Below are positions 44,248-53,269 of a stretch of DNA of 56,889 bases, in pieces. Source of the DNA: Aliivibrio sp. S3MY1 (GTDB lineage: Bacteria > Pseudomonadota > Gammaproteobacteria > Enterobacterales > Vibrionaceae). A program made the position numbers and the translations under genes. Numbering within the stretch: position 1 is the stretch's first letter; each line of letters opens with the position of its first letter. The DNA lies in assembly GCF_028765575.1 (NCBI RefSeq), contig NZ_JARACO010000021.1, forward strand, positions 1-56,889, in the 5' to 3' direction. The notes beneath the pieces are model-generated. The model made no database searches. It was not told where the DNA came from and worked only from the letters and a program-made list of their open reading frames with translations.

Positions 44248-44592
44248 TTATGGCTTGGTCGACAACATTTCGTCTAGACCACCACCATTATGTACTTGGG
44301 TATAGCCTGCTTGTTGTAAGTAGCTCATCACTCTACCTGAGCGCGCACCACTGCGGCAGTACACGACAATAGGCGTGTCTTTATCGATATTGGCAAAGGC
44401 GGTATCTGCGGTATTTAATGGCAAGTTTGCGGCGTCGGTTAGGTGTCCTTGGTTAAATTCACCTGGGGTACGTACGTCTATTAATAATGCGCCTTGCTCG
44501 ATAAGATCCCACGCTTGCTCACTGCGCTCTGATGCCCAGCCATTAAAAGATAGCATTGATAGTAGTAGGCATAATCCGGCTTTAATTTTCAT
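44248..44592 (-). CDS. Periplasmic single-domain rhodanese (PspE/GlpE-like)
   Basis: 114 residues. The signal peptide ends NGWAS. A single rhodanese domain with GALLIDVRTPGEFNQGHLTDAANLP and the active-site loop VVYCRSGARSGR, where the cysteine takes up sulfane sulfur. Export makes it PspE-like rather than GlpE-like. It probably handles thiosulfate or protein persulfides in the periplasm. Confidence 0.88.
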   Translation of the reverse strand: MKIKAGLCLLLSMLSFNGWASERSEQAWDLIEQGALLIDVRTPGEFNQGHLTDAANLPLNTADTAFANIDKDTPIVVYCRSGARSGRVMSYLQQAGYTQVHNGGGLDEMLSTKP

Positions 44593-44693
44593 TTATTATC
44601 CTTTAAAAACGCTCAATAAAATTTGCCTTATTTTAATCTGGATTGTGTGTTTTTACATAGGTTGCTCATCGTATTTATAGGCTAGATCAAAAA

Positions 44694-44734
44694 AACCAGT
44701 GCATTCTCTTTAATAAAAAGGAATGTCACTGGCT
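44694..44734 (-). terminator. Terminator after dtpD
   Basis: AACCAGTGCATTC and GAATGTCACTGG pair with one mismatch region, followed by TTTTTTTGATC on the minus strand. Confidence 0.85.
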
Positions 44735-44765
44735 TTTATATCCGCCAAGTAAAATTGGCTATCTG

Positions 44766-46232
44766 TTACATTGCTGCTTGCTTGCGGTGTTTGAAATCCA
44801 CAATCAAACCTAATGCAAACACACCGATAGTCACAAATAGAATGCTTTGAAATACGTGATGATATTGCGTTGCAGAGACGATTAAATCTAGGGCTCCTGC
44901 ATTTTCTCCAATATTTGTTGAGGTAAACTGCGCGATATCTGCCGCCAAGTAGTTGGCAACAGAGCCCCCTGCAAGCATATAGATACCCGCTAATGTACCC
45001 GTTGCGCCTTGTGGGTTTAAGCGTGTAATGGCGGCAAGGGCGGCAGGGTCAATAAACAGCTCTGCCACACCAATACACAATAAGCCAACCATTAACCAGA
45101 CGAAGGTTGTCTCACCGCTTGCCATTGCTAATTTTGATGACAAGGTAATTAAACTAAAGCCTGCGGTTAACAGTAAAAGACCGATATTTAGTTTGGTCAG
45201 TGTTCTTACTGAGATACTTTTTGACTCTAATATTTTCCATAACCATGCTACCGCTGCACCACCAACAATCACCGCAACGGGGTTAATGGCTTGGAAGAAC
45301 GCGGTTGGAATGGTAAAGCCGCCAATATTGGTGTTGATGTTACGCTCGATGAATAAACTGATTGAGCTGCCACCTTGTTGATCAAAAGCCCAAAACACAG
45401 TACCAAAGAGCATGAAGTACATAATTGCGTTTAGTTTTTGGCGATCTTCTGCATCACTTTTACGATATAAGTTGATGATGTGAATCACTGAGATAAAACA
45501 AATCACAAATAAGATATACCCTGCCCATAGGTTTTCAAGTACAAATACCAAGCCTAATGTGGCGACAGCAATAGCGATGATCAGTAGTGACCAATGCGGA
45601 ATGCCTGCGCTTTTTTGTTGTAGTGCAGTAAAGTTCGGTTGACTTACATGAGCAAAGTTTTTACGCCCTGAGATAAAGACACCCAAGCCAATAAGCATTC
45701 CTACCCCTGCCAATGAAAAACCGATGTGCCATCCCCATTTCATGGCGGCAAAACCACATAAGATAGGCGCAATCATGGAGCCGATGTTGCCACCAATATA
45801 AGAGATAGAGAAACCTGCTTCACGTCCGTGCTCTTGCTCTTTAGTTTGGTATAGCTCGCCCAACAAACAGCTTGAGTTAGTTTTAAAGAAACCATAACCA
45901 CAGATAATCAATGATAGTGCGATATAAAGTGTGGTGTGATCGCTACTTGGAATACTGAGAACAAAGTGCCCCCCGACCATCAATAAACCACCTAAAATCA
46001 CTGACCAATAGTTACCTAAATATTTATCCGCTAAATAACCCCCAATGATTGGCGTCACGTAGACCAGTGAGGTATAGGCTCCATATAAGGCGTAAGCATG
46101 TTGATCTGACATTAATAGCTTTTCGGTTAAGAAAAGGATCAATAAAGAGCGCATGCCGTAATAGCTGAAAAACTCCCACATTTGAATCGCAATAATGTGG
46201 AATAGCCCTTTAGGTTGTTTGATCGTGTTCAT
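44766..46232 (-). CDS. dtpD: POT-family di-/tripeptide transporter, DtpD-like
   Basis: 488 residues from the ATG at 46232, with AGGG eight bases upstream. The longer frame to 46268 adds a hydrophobic piece without support. Fourteen helices. The text MWEFFSYYGMRSLLILFLT, LVYVTPIIGGYLADKYLGN and WAFDQQGGSSISLFIERN follows E. coli DtpD (YbgH). The EFFSYYGMR segment near the start is the DtpD version of the ExxERFxYYG POT motif, with Phe where most POT proteins have Glu/Arg, a known property of that subgroup. It is a proton-coupled peptide importer. Monocistronic. Confidence 0.88.
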   Translation of the reverse strand: MNTIKQPKGLFHIIAIQMWEFFSYYGMRSLLILFLTEKLLMSDQHAYALYGAYTSLVYVTPIIGGYLADKYLGNYWSVILGGLLMVGGHFVLSIPSSDHTTLYIALSLIICGYGFFKTNSSCLLGELYQTKEQEHGREAGFSISYIGGNIGSMIAPILCGFAAMKWGWHIGFSLAGVGMLIGLGVFISGRKNFAHVSQPNFTALQQKSAGIPHWSLLIIAIAVATLGLVFVLENLWAGYILFVICFISVIHIINLYRKSDAEDRQKLNAIMYFMLFGTVFWAFDQQGGSSISLFIERNINTNIGGFTIPTAFFQAINPVAVIVGGAAVAWLWKILESKSISVRTLTKLNIGLLLLTAGFSLITLSSKLAMASGETTFVWLMVGLLCIGVAELFIDPAALAAITRLNPQGATGTLAGIYMLAGGSVANYLAADIAQFTSTNIGENAGALDLIVSATQYHHVFQSILFVTIGVFALGLIVDFKHRKQAAM

Positions 46233-46717
46233 CTGCTGCCCTATGACGGTTGCCCAAATAAGTATCAATGATTTTTCTATTGGTACTTATTCACTAATAT
46301 TGGCTAAACATACACAGCAAGGATAAAAACACCAAGATATTTGCGGCACATCCCGTGTAACATAAGTTTTCAAAAATGATAGTCATGTTGGGACGGAGTT
46401 CATATCGAACATTTCGTCCACCTTAACAGCGCAATTTTTCTCTATTGCCTTTAACAGCAGGTTCCTGTTGAGCATAGATGGATGTCTATATGCTTACCGC
46501 TATTATCAGAGCTAGAAATGACTTTTTGTTAATGATGGTACTTGCCTTTAGTAAAACAAGAAAAATTTGAAATACTTAACTGACATTACATTAATACCGA
46601 GGGAGTGTTTGGTATTTGTTATTCAAAAATAACATATTTTAGACCCACTCTCTAATAACATTGATTATTTATAATCACCCAATGGGGTTACGTTTTTTCA
46701 ACTCCATCTTTGTACTA
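46233..46717. other. 485-bp intergenic region with palindromic elements
   Basis: AT-rich. It contains a roughly palindromic block at 46386-46428 (ends TGTT and AACA, inner arms ggacg / cgtcc and gttc / gaac) and a smaller one around 46455-46471 (CAGG TT CCTG). No coding frame is convincing. The block could be a repeat-family member, an operator or a transcript end. Confidence 0.5.
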
Positions 46718-47632
46718 TTATTTCAGTTCAATCGCTTCAAAATCAAAACCAATTGGTGATAGCTGTCCAGTAGCTTTCGCTTGAGTACCTTGTTTAATGA
46801 CTTGCCAATAGGCTTTATTTTCTAAACACATCGATCCTGAAAATTTATCTATGCTCACCGAGCCTTTGCAATTTTTACTGTAGTAATCACGTGCTTTATC
46901 GGAAAAAATAATATCAATTTGGGCCGGTTTTGCGTATAGGAAGTGCCAAACATTCGCGCCACCCAACATCAAACTAAGCGTCAGTAATAAATTTCCTATC
47001 GTTAAACTAAATATTTGCTTCGGCAAGCCTTGGCCCATCATTCTGGCTCGTTCTCGGGTCTGTTTAGAAAGCATTTTTGGCAGCAGCATTACACCACTAA
47101 TAAGATAAACCGGCACCACAACTGACCACATTCTGTCTATCACTTCATCATGCCACATTAGATCAGAGAAAAAGAACATCGAACCTACACCGAATATTCC
47201 GAAAATAAACAAACTGATGGCCATTACATTAGCCACTTTCTCTAATAACACTACGGGCGGAAAGTATTGCTCAATAAAAGCCCTTTTTCCTAATATCAAT
47301 ACTTGCTCGAGATGTTCTTCAAGCTCGCTACGTGTTACTTGGCCGAACTCTTTCTTACGAATTTTCCCCTTACTGTTTTGATAGAAAAGAGTGAGAAGAC
47401 CACTATCAGTATCAATAAGATCATAACTGACCTTAATTTTTCCATTACTCACTTGCACCTCTGCTATAAGTAAAGGCAGTACAATTCCCTGCTCACCGAT
47501 AGCTGAAAAATCAACATCAACGCCTGACAAAAAGTCATTGAGGGCTACTTTTAATTCTCGTTTACTCGTAATAACGCCAGGGTAACATTTTTGATCATCG
47601 TCTACATGTAAGGTTAGAGACTGGATATGCAT
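46718..47632 (-). CDS. Hypothetical membrane protein, partner of the Sel1 gene
   Basis: 304 residues. The first 130 residues are soluble (VDFSAIGEQGIVLPLLIAEVQVSNG), then three or four helices follow (VMAISLFIFGIFGVGSMFFF, WSVVVPVYLISGVMLL, FSLTIGNLLLTLSLMLGG), and an exported C-terminal part with two cysteines (YYSKNCKGSVSI, SGSMCLEN). It begins two bases after the upstream stop with GGGGA as ribosome site, so it is translationally linked to the Sel1-type gene. Family unknown. Confidence 0.7.
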   Translation of the reverse strand: MHIQSLTLHVDDDQKCYPGVITSKRELKVALNDFLSGVDVDFSAIGEQGIVLPLLIAEVQVSNGKIKVSYDLIDTDSGLLTLFYQNSKGKIRKKEFGQVTRSELEEHLEQVLILGKRAFIEQYFPPVVLLEKVANVMAISLFIFGIFGVGSMFFFSDLMWHDEVIDRMWSVVVPVYLISGVMLLPKMLSKQTRERARMMGQGLPKQIFSLTIGNLLLTLSLMLGGANVWHFLYAKPAQIDIIFSDKARDYYSKNCKGSVSIDKFSGSMCLENKAYWQVIKQGTQAKATGQLSPIGFDFEAIELK

Positions 47633-47634
47633 AG

Positions 47635-48321
47635 TTAAAATTCCCCTTCTAACAAGGCACTGAATGAATTACTGCTTTCGCCCTGCCAAATGTGTTTACT
47701 TTTGTTTACATTATATTGCTGTTGGGCAAGCGCTTTTTGCTGAGGAGTCAGGTGTCCTTCAGATTGTTTCACTAAGTCATTTGCTCTTGAGAAATCGTTA
47801 TTTCTGGCATAGCTTGCCCAAATAAATGCTTCAGCGTACTGCTGATTATTTGAATACATCACCGCTTGGTTATATTGCGCGACAGGCAAAGATTGATAGG
47901 CCGCTTTTTGTTGCCAATACTGTGCAAGTTGAGGGTTCTTAGTGACATAGTCCCCCATGTGATACATAAGGCTAAGGTAATACTGCGCCATTGGATGATC
48001 TGAGTTTTTGCTAAACCATTGATAAGCAATTTTAAAGTGTTGCTCAACAGTCGTGTCATAATAATAAAGCGTCGCTAAGGTCACTTGGCTAGGAATATCG
48101 CCTTTATTGGCAGCCTGTTCAAAAAACGCTCGCGCTTGGGTATATTGTTTATTCTTTAATAGAGTAAAACCAACTTGCCGAGATTCTTGTGCTGATATTT
48201 CTTCTGCATAGCGTTCAATACCAGAAAGCTTAATGCCTTCCGATTTAAATAATGAAAAGAAAAACGCCACGACAAGCGTGCCTAAGATGGTTATTCCAGC
48301 ACTTTTAAGCTTATTTATCAT
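47635..48321 (-). CDS. Membrane-anchored Sel1/TPR-repeat protein
   Basis: About 228 residues from the ATG at 48321. The frame continues to 48372, but the anchor (about 5-27, ILGTLVVAFFFSLF) is complete from here. Sel1-like repeats follow (TQARAFFEQAANKGDIPSQVTLATLYYYD, AYQWFSKNSDHPMAQYYLSLMY). Such proteins often scaffold complexes at the membrane. It forms a two-gene unit with the membrane protein that follows. Confidence 0.75.
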   Translation of the reverse strand: MINKLKSAGITILGTLVVAFFFSLFKSEGIKLSGIERYAEEISAQESRQVGFTLLKNKQYTQARAFFEQAANKGDIPSQVTLATLYYYDTTVEQHFKIAYQWFSKNSDHPMAQYYLSLMYHMGDYVTKNPQLAQYWQQKAAYQSLPVAQYNQAVMYSNNQQYAEAFIWASYARNNDFSRANDLVKQSEGHLTPQQKALAQQQYNVNKSKHIWQGESSNSFSALLEGEF

Positions 48322-48395
48322 GAGTTCAATAGTCCAAAAATTTAATGCCTTTCTAGGTTTCGAATAAATCAAAAACTCTGCCTATTTAACCTCTT

Positions 48396-48555
48396 TTACA
48401 GTTTGGAAAAATAAATACCACAGTTCAGATGCTTAGCTATCTTAGCATGACCCGTAGACTCTCCGCCATTATCACATGTGATTGTTTTGCAACGCCATTT
48501 AAAGGGCTTCATCATGCGATTTATCGCGCAAATTGAGACAAACATCTTTCTTCAT
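48396..48555 (-). pseudogene. Decayed IS30-family transposase remnant
   Basis: The minus strand encodes a fragment MMKPFKWRCKTITCDNGG followed by ESTGHAKIAKHLNCG and IYFSKL, then a stop. This is the second catalytic-Asp block of IS30 transposases (TxTxDNGxEFxxHxxIAxxL...YFAxPY). Another frame upstream (NLRDKSHDEAL) fits the preceding part, with a frameshift between the two. No terminal repeats or first DDE block are seen. It is a dead remnant upstream of the Old Yellow Enzyme gene. Confidence 0.7.
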
Positions 48556-48666
48556 AAATTATATGCCCACTTCTTAATATAGATTAAGGTTTTGCTCTTT
48601 TCTTAGCGCTACTATTGCCGCCCTTTTATCCCAACGACATGACAAAACACTTCTAGAGGATTGCAC

Positions 48667-49779
48667 TTGAGCACTTTGTTTACACAAACCCAGATTGGCA
48701 ACATGACACTAAAAAACCGCTTTGTTCGAAGTGCAACGTGGGAAAATATGGCGACTGAAGATGGCCATATGACGGACAAACTTTACGATATCTATGAAGA
48801 GCTAGCCCAAGGTGACGTCGGCTTAATAGTGACAGGTTATGCAAATATCGTTGAGGAAGAAAAGCCCAACGCTGGCATGATGGGGATGTACAACGACTCT
48901 TTTATTGCTGAGTACCAAAAGCTGACAGAGTTAGTACACAAGTATGATTCTAAAATTGCGATGCAGTTGGCGTATGGTGGCACTAAAACTACGTATAACG
49001 TTGGTGAGCGTATTATTTTTGCACCAAGTGACGTATGCGAAAGAGGTACACAAACGCTTGGCAAAGCAATGACTAAAGAGGAGATTGATTACATTGTTGA
49101 TGCCTTTGCTCAAGCAAGCCGACGAGCGCAAGCGTCAGGGTTTGATGGTGTTGAAATTCACGCGGCGCACACTTATTTAATCAATCAATTTTTAAGCCCA
49201 TATTACAACCGTCGTGAAGACGAATACGGTGGTAGCTTAGAGAACCGCATGAGATTCTTAATTGAGATTTATGCCAAGATCAGAGAATTAGTGGGTAATG
49301 ATTTCCCTATTTTAGTTAAGCTAACGGCCACGGAATTTTTTGATGGCGGTTTAACCTTTGATGACACTCGCCTTATCTGTAAAAAACTGGAAGAGATTGG
49401 GGTCGATGCCATTATCGTTTCAGGTAATATTCACGGCAATGCAAGCACCATGGTTGGCGAATCGTTCGATGGTTATACCTTGCAAGATGAAGGCTATTTT
49501 CGTGAATATGGTGCGGTGATCAGTGAAGACATTTCTATCCCTGTGATTACGGTAGGTGGTCTTAACGATATTTGTGCGATTGAAGCGATTGCTGAAAACA
49601 CCAATATTCAATATTTTGCTTTATCACGCCCTTTACTTGCTGAGCCTCAGTTAATTAAACGTTGGAAAGAAGGCAGCAGAGCAGAAGTCGATTGTGAGCG
49701 TTGCTCTAAGTGTCGTACCAAACGCGGTAATTTCTGCGTGGTATATAAAAAGAGAAAGCCAAAGAAAGACCAAGCGTAA
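48667..49779 (+). CDS. Old Yellow Enzyme family NADH:flavin oxidoreductase
   Basis: About 370 residues. AGAGGA ends at 48660, so the TTG at 48667 (spacing six) fits better than the TTG at 48661. The TIM-barrel FMN-binding text (FVRSATWENMATEDGHMT), the catalytic EIHAAHTYLINQFLSP with the Asn/His pair, and RREDEYGGSLENRMRF place it in the OYE family. A CERCSKCRTKRGNFC cysteine cluster at the C-terminus could bind a metal. It reduces activated C=C bonds (ene-reductase). The physiological substrate is unknown. Confidence 0.88.
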   Translation: MSTLFTQTQIGNMTLKNRFVRSATWENMATEDGHMTDKLYDIYEELAQGDVGLIVTGYANIVEEEKPNAGMMGMYNDSFIAEYQKLTELVHKYDSKIAMQLAYGGTKTTYNVGERIIFAPSDVCERGTQTLGKAMTKEEIDYIVDAFAQASRRAQASGFDGVEIHAAHTYLINQFLSPYYNRREDEYGGSLENRMRFLIEIYAKIRELVGNDFPILVKLTATEFFDGGLTFDDTRLICKKLEEIGVDAIIVSGNIHGNASTMVGESFDGYTLQDEGYFREYGAVISEDISIPVITVGGLNDICAIEAIAENTNIQYFALSRPLLAEPQLIKRWKEGSRAEVDCERCSKCRTKRGNFCVVYKKRKPKKDQA

Positions 49780-49790
49780 GAGTTTATTTT

Positions 49791-49822
49791 GTTTATAAAT
49801 CGATAAGTTTATAAATCGATAA
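49791..49822 (+). repeat. 16-bp tandem direct repeat
   Basis: Two perfect copies of gtttataaatcgataa, then a partial third, just after the stop of the OYE gene and before its terminator. Confidence 0.85.
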
Positions 49823-49827
49823 GTTAT

Positions 49828-49865
49828 AAAAAATGCCGCAGTTTACAATCACTGTGGCATTTTTT
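49828..49865. terminator. Terminator between the OYE gene and the EAL gene
   Basis: AAAAAATGCCGCAGT and ACTGTGGCATTTTTT pair with one G-U/A-C change. Convergent genes share it. Confidence 0.92.
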
Positions 49866-49896
49866 AGGATCTTTACTTGTCTAGTTACATGCTCAA

Positions 49897-50640
49897 TTAA
49901 GCACAAACCAAGCAAGGTTTATCAAAATAGTAACCTTGACTATAATTAACACCCAGAGGTTTTACTGTATTTAGCTGCCACTGCTCTTCAATGCCTTCAG
50001 CAAGTACTTTTCCATGATAACGGTGTACTTTATTGACGACTGTTCGCAATTTTTTAAGAAACTCGTCACCCTCGCCTAATCGTTTCATCAGTTTAATGCA
50101 GAGCTTTACGACTTCAGGCTGAACAATATCGATTAGATCTAAATCAAAATAACCACAACCTACATCATCAAGCCAAAACTCATAACCCACCGCTCTTAAT
50201 TGATTCATTTTTTCTTTTATTGGATCCCATTCTTTGACTGGTAAATGCTCCGTAAGCTCTAGCTTAATATGTTCCGGTGTTGAATAATTAAATAAAATCT
50301 CAAGAAGCGTTTCATTAAATAACATTCTAGGCGATATATTCACCGTAACATTTTGCTTAATACCCAGCTCATGCATCTTAGATAAGTGAGTTTCTAGACA
50401 CTTGATTTCTAGCTCATCGACACAATTATTTTCTATCGCTGCACTAAAAAGCTTATCCGGTGTATGTAATTGAGAGCCAATAGGACCGCGTATTAACAGT
50501 TCATAACCAAATTGTTCTCCGGTTTGAATATTTTGAATTGACTGCCAATAAGATAAAAGTTCATTGTTCATTAAAATAGTATTTAGCTCGGCATAATCAG
50601 TCCTTTGAATGTGAGCAATTGATGGGTTGTCTGAGTTCAT
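49897..50640 (-). CDS. EAL-domain cyclic di-GMP phosphodiesterase
   Basis: 247 residues, with no membrane or sensor domain. The catalytic positions appear complete: GYELLIRGP (first Glu), VNISPRM (Asn), LELTEHL (Glu), WLDDVGCGYFD (Asp pair), PEVVKLCI (Lys), AEGIEE (Glu) and NYSQGYYFDKP (Gln). It should hydrolyse cyclic di-GMP in the cytoplasm. The DDVGCG loop differs from the usual DDFGTG. It is monocistronic, with its promoter upstream of 50640. Confidence 0.92.
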   Translation of the reverse strand: MNSDNPSIAHIQRTDYAELNTILMNNELLSYWQSIQNIQTGEQFGYELLIRGPIGSQLHTPDKLFSAAIENNCVDELEIKCLETHLSKMHELGIKQNVTVNISPRMLFNETLLEILFNYSTPEHIKLELTEHLPVKEWDPIKEKMNQLRAVGYEFWLDDVGCGYFDLDLIDIVQPEVVKLCIKLMKRLGEGDEFLKKLRTVVNKVHRYHGKVLAEGIEEQWQLNTVKPLGVNYSQGYYFDKPCLVCA

Positions 50641-50792
50641 GAATAACCTTTTATAAGTATGTAGTTCTGTTTGTTGAATTATAGAATTTTTAATGTCATT
50701 CCTTATTATTCAAGGGAACTAACATACACTTTTTTATCTAAAAAATCTTATAAACCACAAGCTCCCACCATAAATAACCATTTATTGGTACG

Positions 50793-50900
50793 TCAGTTGA
50801 TAAAACTCTCAACTTGACAAACTTGATCACACCTCACTAAACCACCATCTAAATAGCCTTGTTCAAACTCCCCAAGTATATGAACATCAATACCGCACAT
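50793..50900 (-). pseudogene. Possible 35-codon coding fragment
   Basis: ATG at 50900, stop at 50793. The peptide (MCGIDVHILGEFEQGYLDGG then LVRCDQVCQVESFIN) looks more like coding sequence than the AT-rich surroundings, but has no ribosome site. It could be a gene tail or chance. Unrecognised. Confidence 0.25.
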
Positions 50901-50957
50901 AATCAAAAATGGGATTATTTATCTATCCTGTTGTTCAAATTTATAAGCTAAGATAAA

Positions 50958-50988
50958 AAAACGCCGCAGGTATTAACCGCGGCGTTTT
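50958..50988 (-). terminator. Terminator after the PTS operon
   Basis: AAAACGCCGC pairs with GCGGCGTTTT, loop of eleven, followed by TTTTTTTATC on the minus strand. Confidence 0.93.
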
Positions 50989-51013
50989 AGTTTGATTGAC
51001 TAGAGGGGGAATT

Positions 51014-51463
51014 CTAGTATTTTTTTAGGATCTCAACGATGTCACTTTGGCTATCTGAATTGATGATTGCCTCGATATCGTCATCGTTTTGGAACAACTC
51101 AGATAACGCCATAATGGTATTGATGTGGCTGTCTGAATCCATGGCAGCTAATGTCACTGAGAAGTACACATCGCCATTGTCTTCTGACTCTAGGTTCACA
51201 CCATTCTTAAACACGGTAATTTGAAGCGCCGCTTCGTTTACACCATCTTCAGGTCTTGCGTGTGGCATTGCAATTTTAGGAGCAAGCACATAGTAAGCAC
51301 CAATTTCATGGTGTTTCTGTTTGATGGCTTCTAAGTAACTTGGTTCAATCTTTCCATTTTTTAGCAATACTGAACACGTTAGCGCTAACGCTGAATCGAC
51401 ACTTAAATTACGCTCTGATGTGATAACAATACCGTCGTCACCAATTAACTCTAATAAACTCAT
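51014..51463 (-). CDS. PTS system EIIA component, ascorbate-type
   Basis: 149 residues from the ATG at 51463. The frame to 51475 lies inside the EIIC end. The EIIA-2 (mannitol/fructose) type domain has its active-site His in KIAMPHARPEDGVNEA near residue 68. It accepts the phosphate from HPr and passes it to EIIB. The start overlaps the EIIC stop as ATGA. Confidence 0.9.
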   Translation of the reverse strand: MSLLELIGDDGIVITSERNLSVDSALALTCSVLLKNGKIEPSYLEAIKQKHHEIGAYYVLAPKIAMPHARPEDGVNEAALQITVFKNGVNLESEDNGDVYFSVTLAAMDSDSHINTIMALSELFQNDDDIEAIINSDSQSDIVEILKKY

Positions 51464-52716
51464 GATACAAACCATCCAAGTAGTAGGCCAACAACACCAA
51501 AGTCAAAATCAGAGAAGGTTGTTGCTTCTAATCCTAAGCCACCAAGCACTGGAAGCAGTAGCATTGGTAAGATTGAGATACAAATACCTTGTGCAAATGA
51601 ACCTAAGATAGCGCCACGTAAACCACCCGTTGCATTACCGTACACACCAGAAGCACCACCCACGAAGAAGTGAGGAACCACACCAGCAACAATAATTGTC
51701 CATCCCATCATGCCTTGTACACCCATCATTAATAGGCCAGCAGAGAATGAAGATAAGAAGCCAATTAATACCGCGTTAGGCGCAACAGGGAATACCATTG
51801 GACAATCTAGCGCAGGTTTTGCACCTGGAACTAAGGTGTCTGAAATGCCTTTAAACGCTGGAACAATCTCTGCAATCAACATTTTTACACCTTGAAGTAC
51901 GATGTAAACCCCGCCAGCAAAAGTAAGTGATTGCATAAAGGTGAATACCACCCAGTTTTGTCCACCAGATACACTCTCAACAAACTCACCACCAGCAAAG
52001 CTAGAAGCCAATAAGAAGAACAGTGCCATCGTTGCAGCAACAGCCACAGGCGTATCACGTAAGAACATTAGGCTTTTTGGTACATTAATGTCTTCTGTTG
52101 ATTTTGATGTGTCACCAAACTTGCTGCCAATATAGCCTGAAACCACATAAGAAAGTGTTGAGAAGTGGCCCATTGCAAGTTGGTCTGTGCCCATTACTTT
52201 TTCAGTATATTTTTGAGCAATCGCTGGCATGATAACCATTAGCGAACCAACAATGATAGAGCCTACTGCAACTAATGTTGTACCTGTAATGTCTGCTGTT
52301 GATAAAATTACCGCAACAAGCATCGACATAAACATGGTGTGGTGACCCGTTAAAAATATATATTTTAAAGGAGTAAGGCGAGCCAGTATGATATTCACAA
52401 TAAATGAGAAGAACATAATTAATGCCATTTCATAACCAAAGGCTTCTTGTGCTAATGCCACAATCGCTTCGTTATTTGGAATAACACCACTCACACCAAA
52501 CGCTTCTGTAAATACCACTGAGAAGTTATTTAATGCGCCAACTAATGCACCAGCACCGAAACCTAGAATTAAAAATCCCATTACGGTTTTAATGGTGCCT
52601 TTTAAAATGGTCGATATATCAGACTTTTGGGCAACAAGGCCAATAAAGGCAATTAAACCCACCATGATTGCTGGCTCTTTTAATAAGCCGAGCATGAATT
52701 CGAAGAAATTTATCAT
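51460..52716 (-). CDS. PTS system EIIC component, SgaT/UlaA (ascorbate) type
   Basis: 418 residues with about ten or eleven membrane helices (LIAFIGLVAQKSDISTILKG, AVLIGFLSSFSAGLLMMGV, GVVPHFFVGGASGVYGNATGG). These are hallmarks of the UlaA/SgaT family, whose studied members import L-ascorbate. The protein is shorter than UlaA (465) and the operon carries no ulaD-G-like genes, so the substrate may be another acid sugar or pentitol-like compound. Confidence 0.88.
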   Translation of the reverse strand: MINFFEFMLGLLKEPAIMVGLIAFIGLVAQKSDISTILKGTIKTVMGFLILGFGAGALVGALNNFSVVFTEAFGVSGVIPNNEAIVALAQEAFGYEMALIMFFSFIVNIILARLTPLKYIFLTGHHTMFMSMLVAVILSTADITGTTLVAVGSIIVGSLMVIMPAIAQKYTEKVMGTDQLAMGHFSTLSYVVSGYIGSKFGDTSKSTEDINVPKSLMFLRDTPVAVAATMALFFLLASSFAGGEFVESVSGGQNWVVFTFMQSLTFAGGVYIVLQGVKMLIAEIVPAFKGISDTLVPGAKPALDCPMVFPVAPNAVLIGFLSSFSAGLLMMGVQGMMGWTIIVAGVVPHFFVGGASGVYGNATGGLRGAILGSFAQGICISILPMLLLPVLGGLGLEATTFSDFDFGVVGLLLGWFVS

Positions 52717-52728
52717 AATAATAAGACC

Positions 52729-52998
52729 TTACATGAATGCTTTTAGTTGCTCTTCAATAGACGCTTTGTCAAAAATATTTTTAAGACTAATGATATTTTG
52801 TTTACCCGCGTCTTCTAGTTGACTTGCTACATCCGTTGCAGCAACCCAGATATCAGCGTTGCTTGATGTTGCTGATGATAAATCTTCGTGATCAACTTCT
52901 GCTTCAAAACCTACTTTTTTGATTACTTCTTTAACCGCCATTTCCATCATTAATGAAGTGCCTAAACCGTTACCACATACAACTAAGATCTTTTTCAT
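52729..52998 (-). CDS. PTS system EIIB component, ascorbate-type
   Basis: 89 residues, with the phosphorylated cysteine at position 8 (ILVVCGNGLGTSLMM) in the lactose/ascorbate-type EIIB P-loop. It is first in the operon and 12 bp before the EIIC gene. AGAGAG precedes the ATG. A large inverted repeat lies upstream at 53092-53136, probably the operator. Confidence 0.9.
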   Translation of the reverse strand: MKKILVVCGNGLGTSLMMEMAVKEVIKKVGFEAEVDHEDLSSATSSNADIWVAATDVASQLEDAGKQNIISLKNIFDKASIEEQLKAFM

Positions 52999-53091
52999 TT
53001 TATATACTCTCTGTAGGATTAATTTGGAATGTAATATTTCATTCCCTATTTATTATGCTGAGAATCTTAATGGGTAATTCGCAGATTTAAA

Positions 53092-53136
53092 TAGATCTAA
53101 ATCACAAAGCCAAAATGAGATTGTGATGCAGATCTA
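53092..53136. promoter_or_regulatory. 45-bp inverted repeat upstream of the PTS operon
   Basis: Arms TAGATCT-aa-ATCACAA and TTGTGAT-gc-AGATCTA are mirror images except for a two-base step, around 13 bases. The TTGTGAT half-sites point outward, so it is not a standard CRP site. It is most likely the binding site of a dimeric or tetrameric repressor of the PTS operon, 93 bp upstream of the EIIB start. Confidence 0.6.
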
Positions 53137-53269
53137 CTTAATACGGTCTTATTAACAAAATGCTTTGTTAATTTTTTCTGAGGAATTTGAAACTGTGATG
53201 GGTGTTGTATTTATAAATAGATGCGTTTTTAAATTCGAACTGTAAAAATAATCAATAAGTATTAGTCAA

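Larger units (their letters stand above)
50641..51013. other. 373-bp intergenic region between the EAL gene and the PTS operon
   Basis: Holds the PTS terminator (50958-50988), the EAL promoter, and a 35-codon minus-strand frame (50793-50900, translation GIDVHILGEFEQGYLDGG and so on) that reads coding-like but has no ribosome site. The rest is AT-rich and featureless. Confidence 0.5.
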
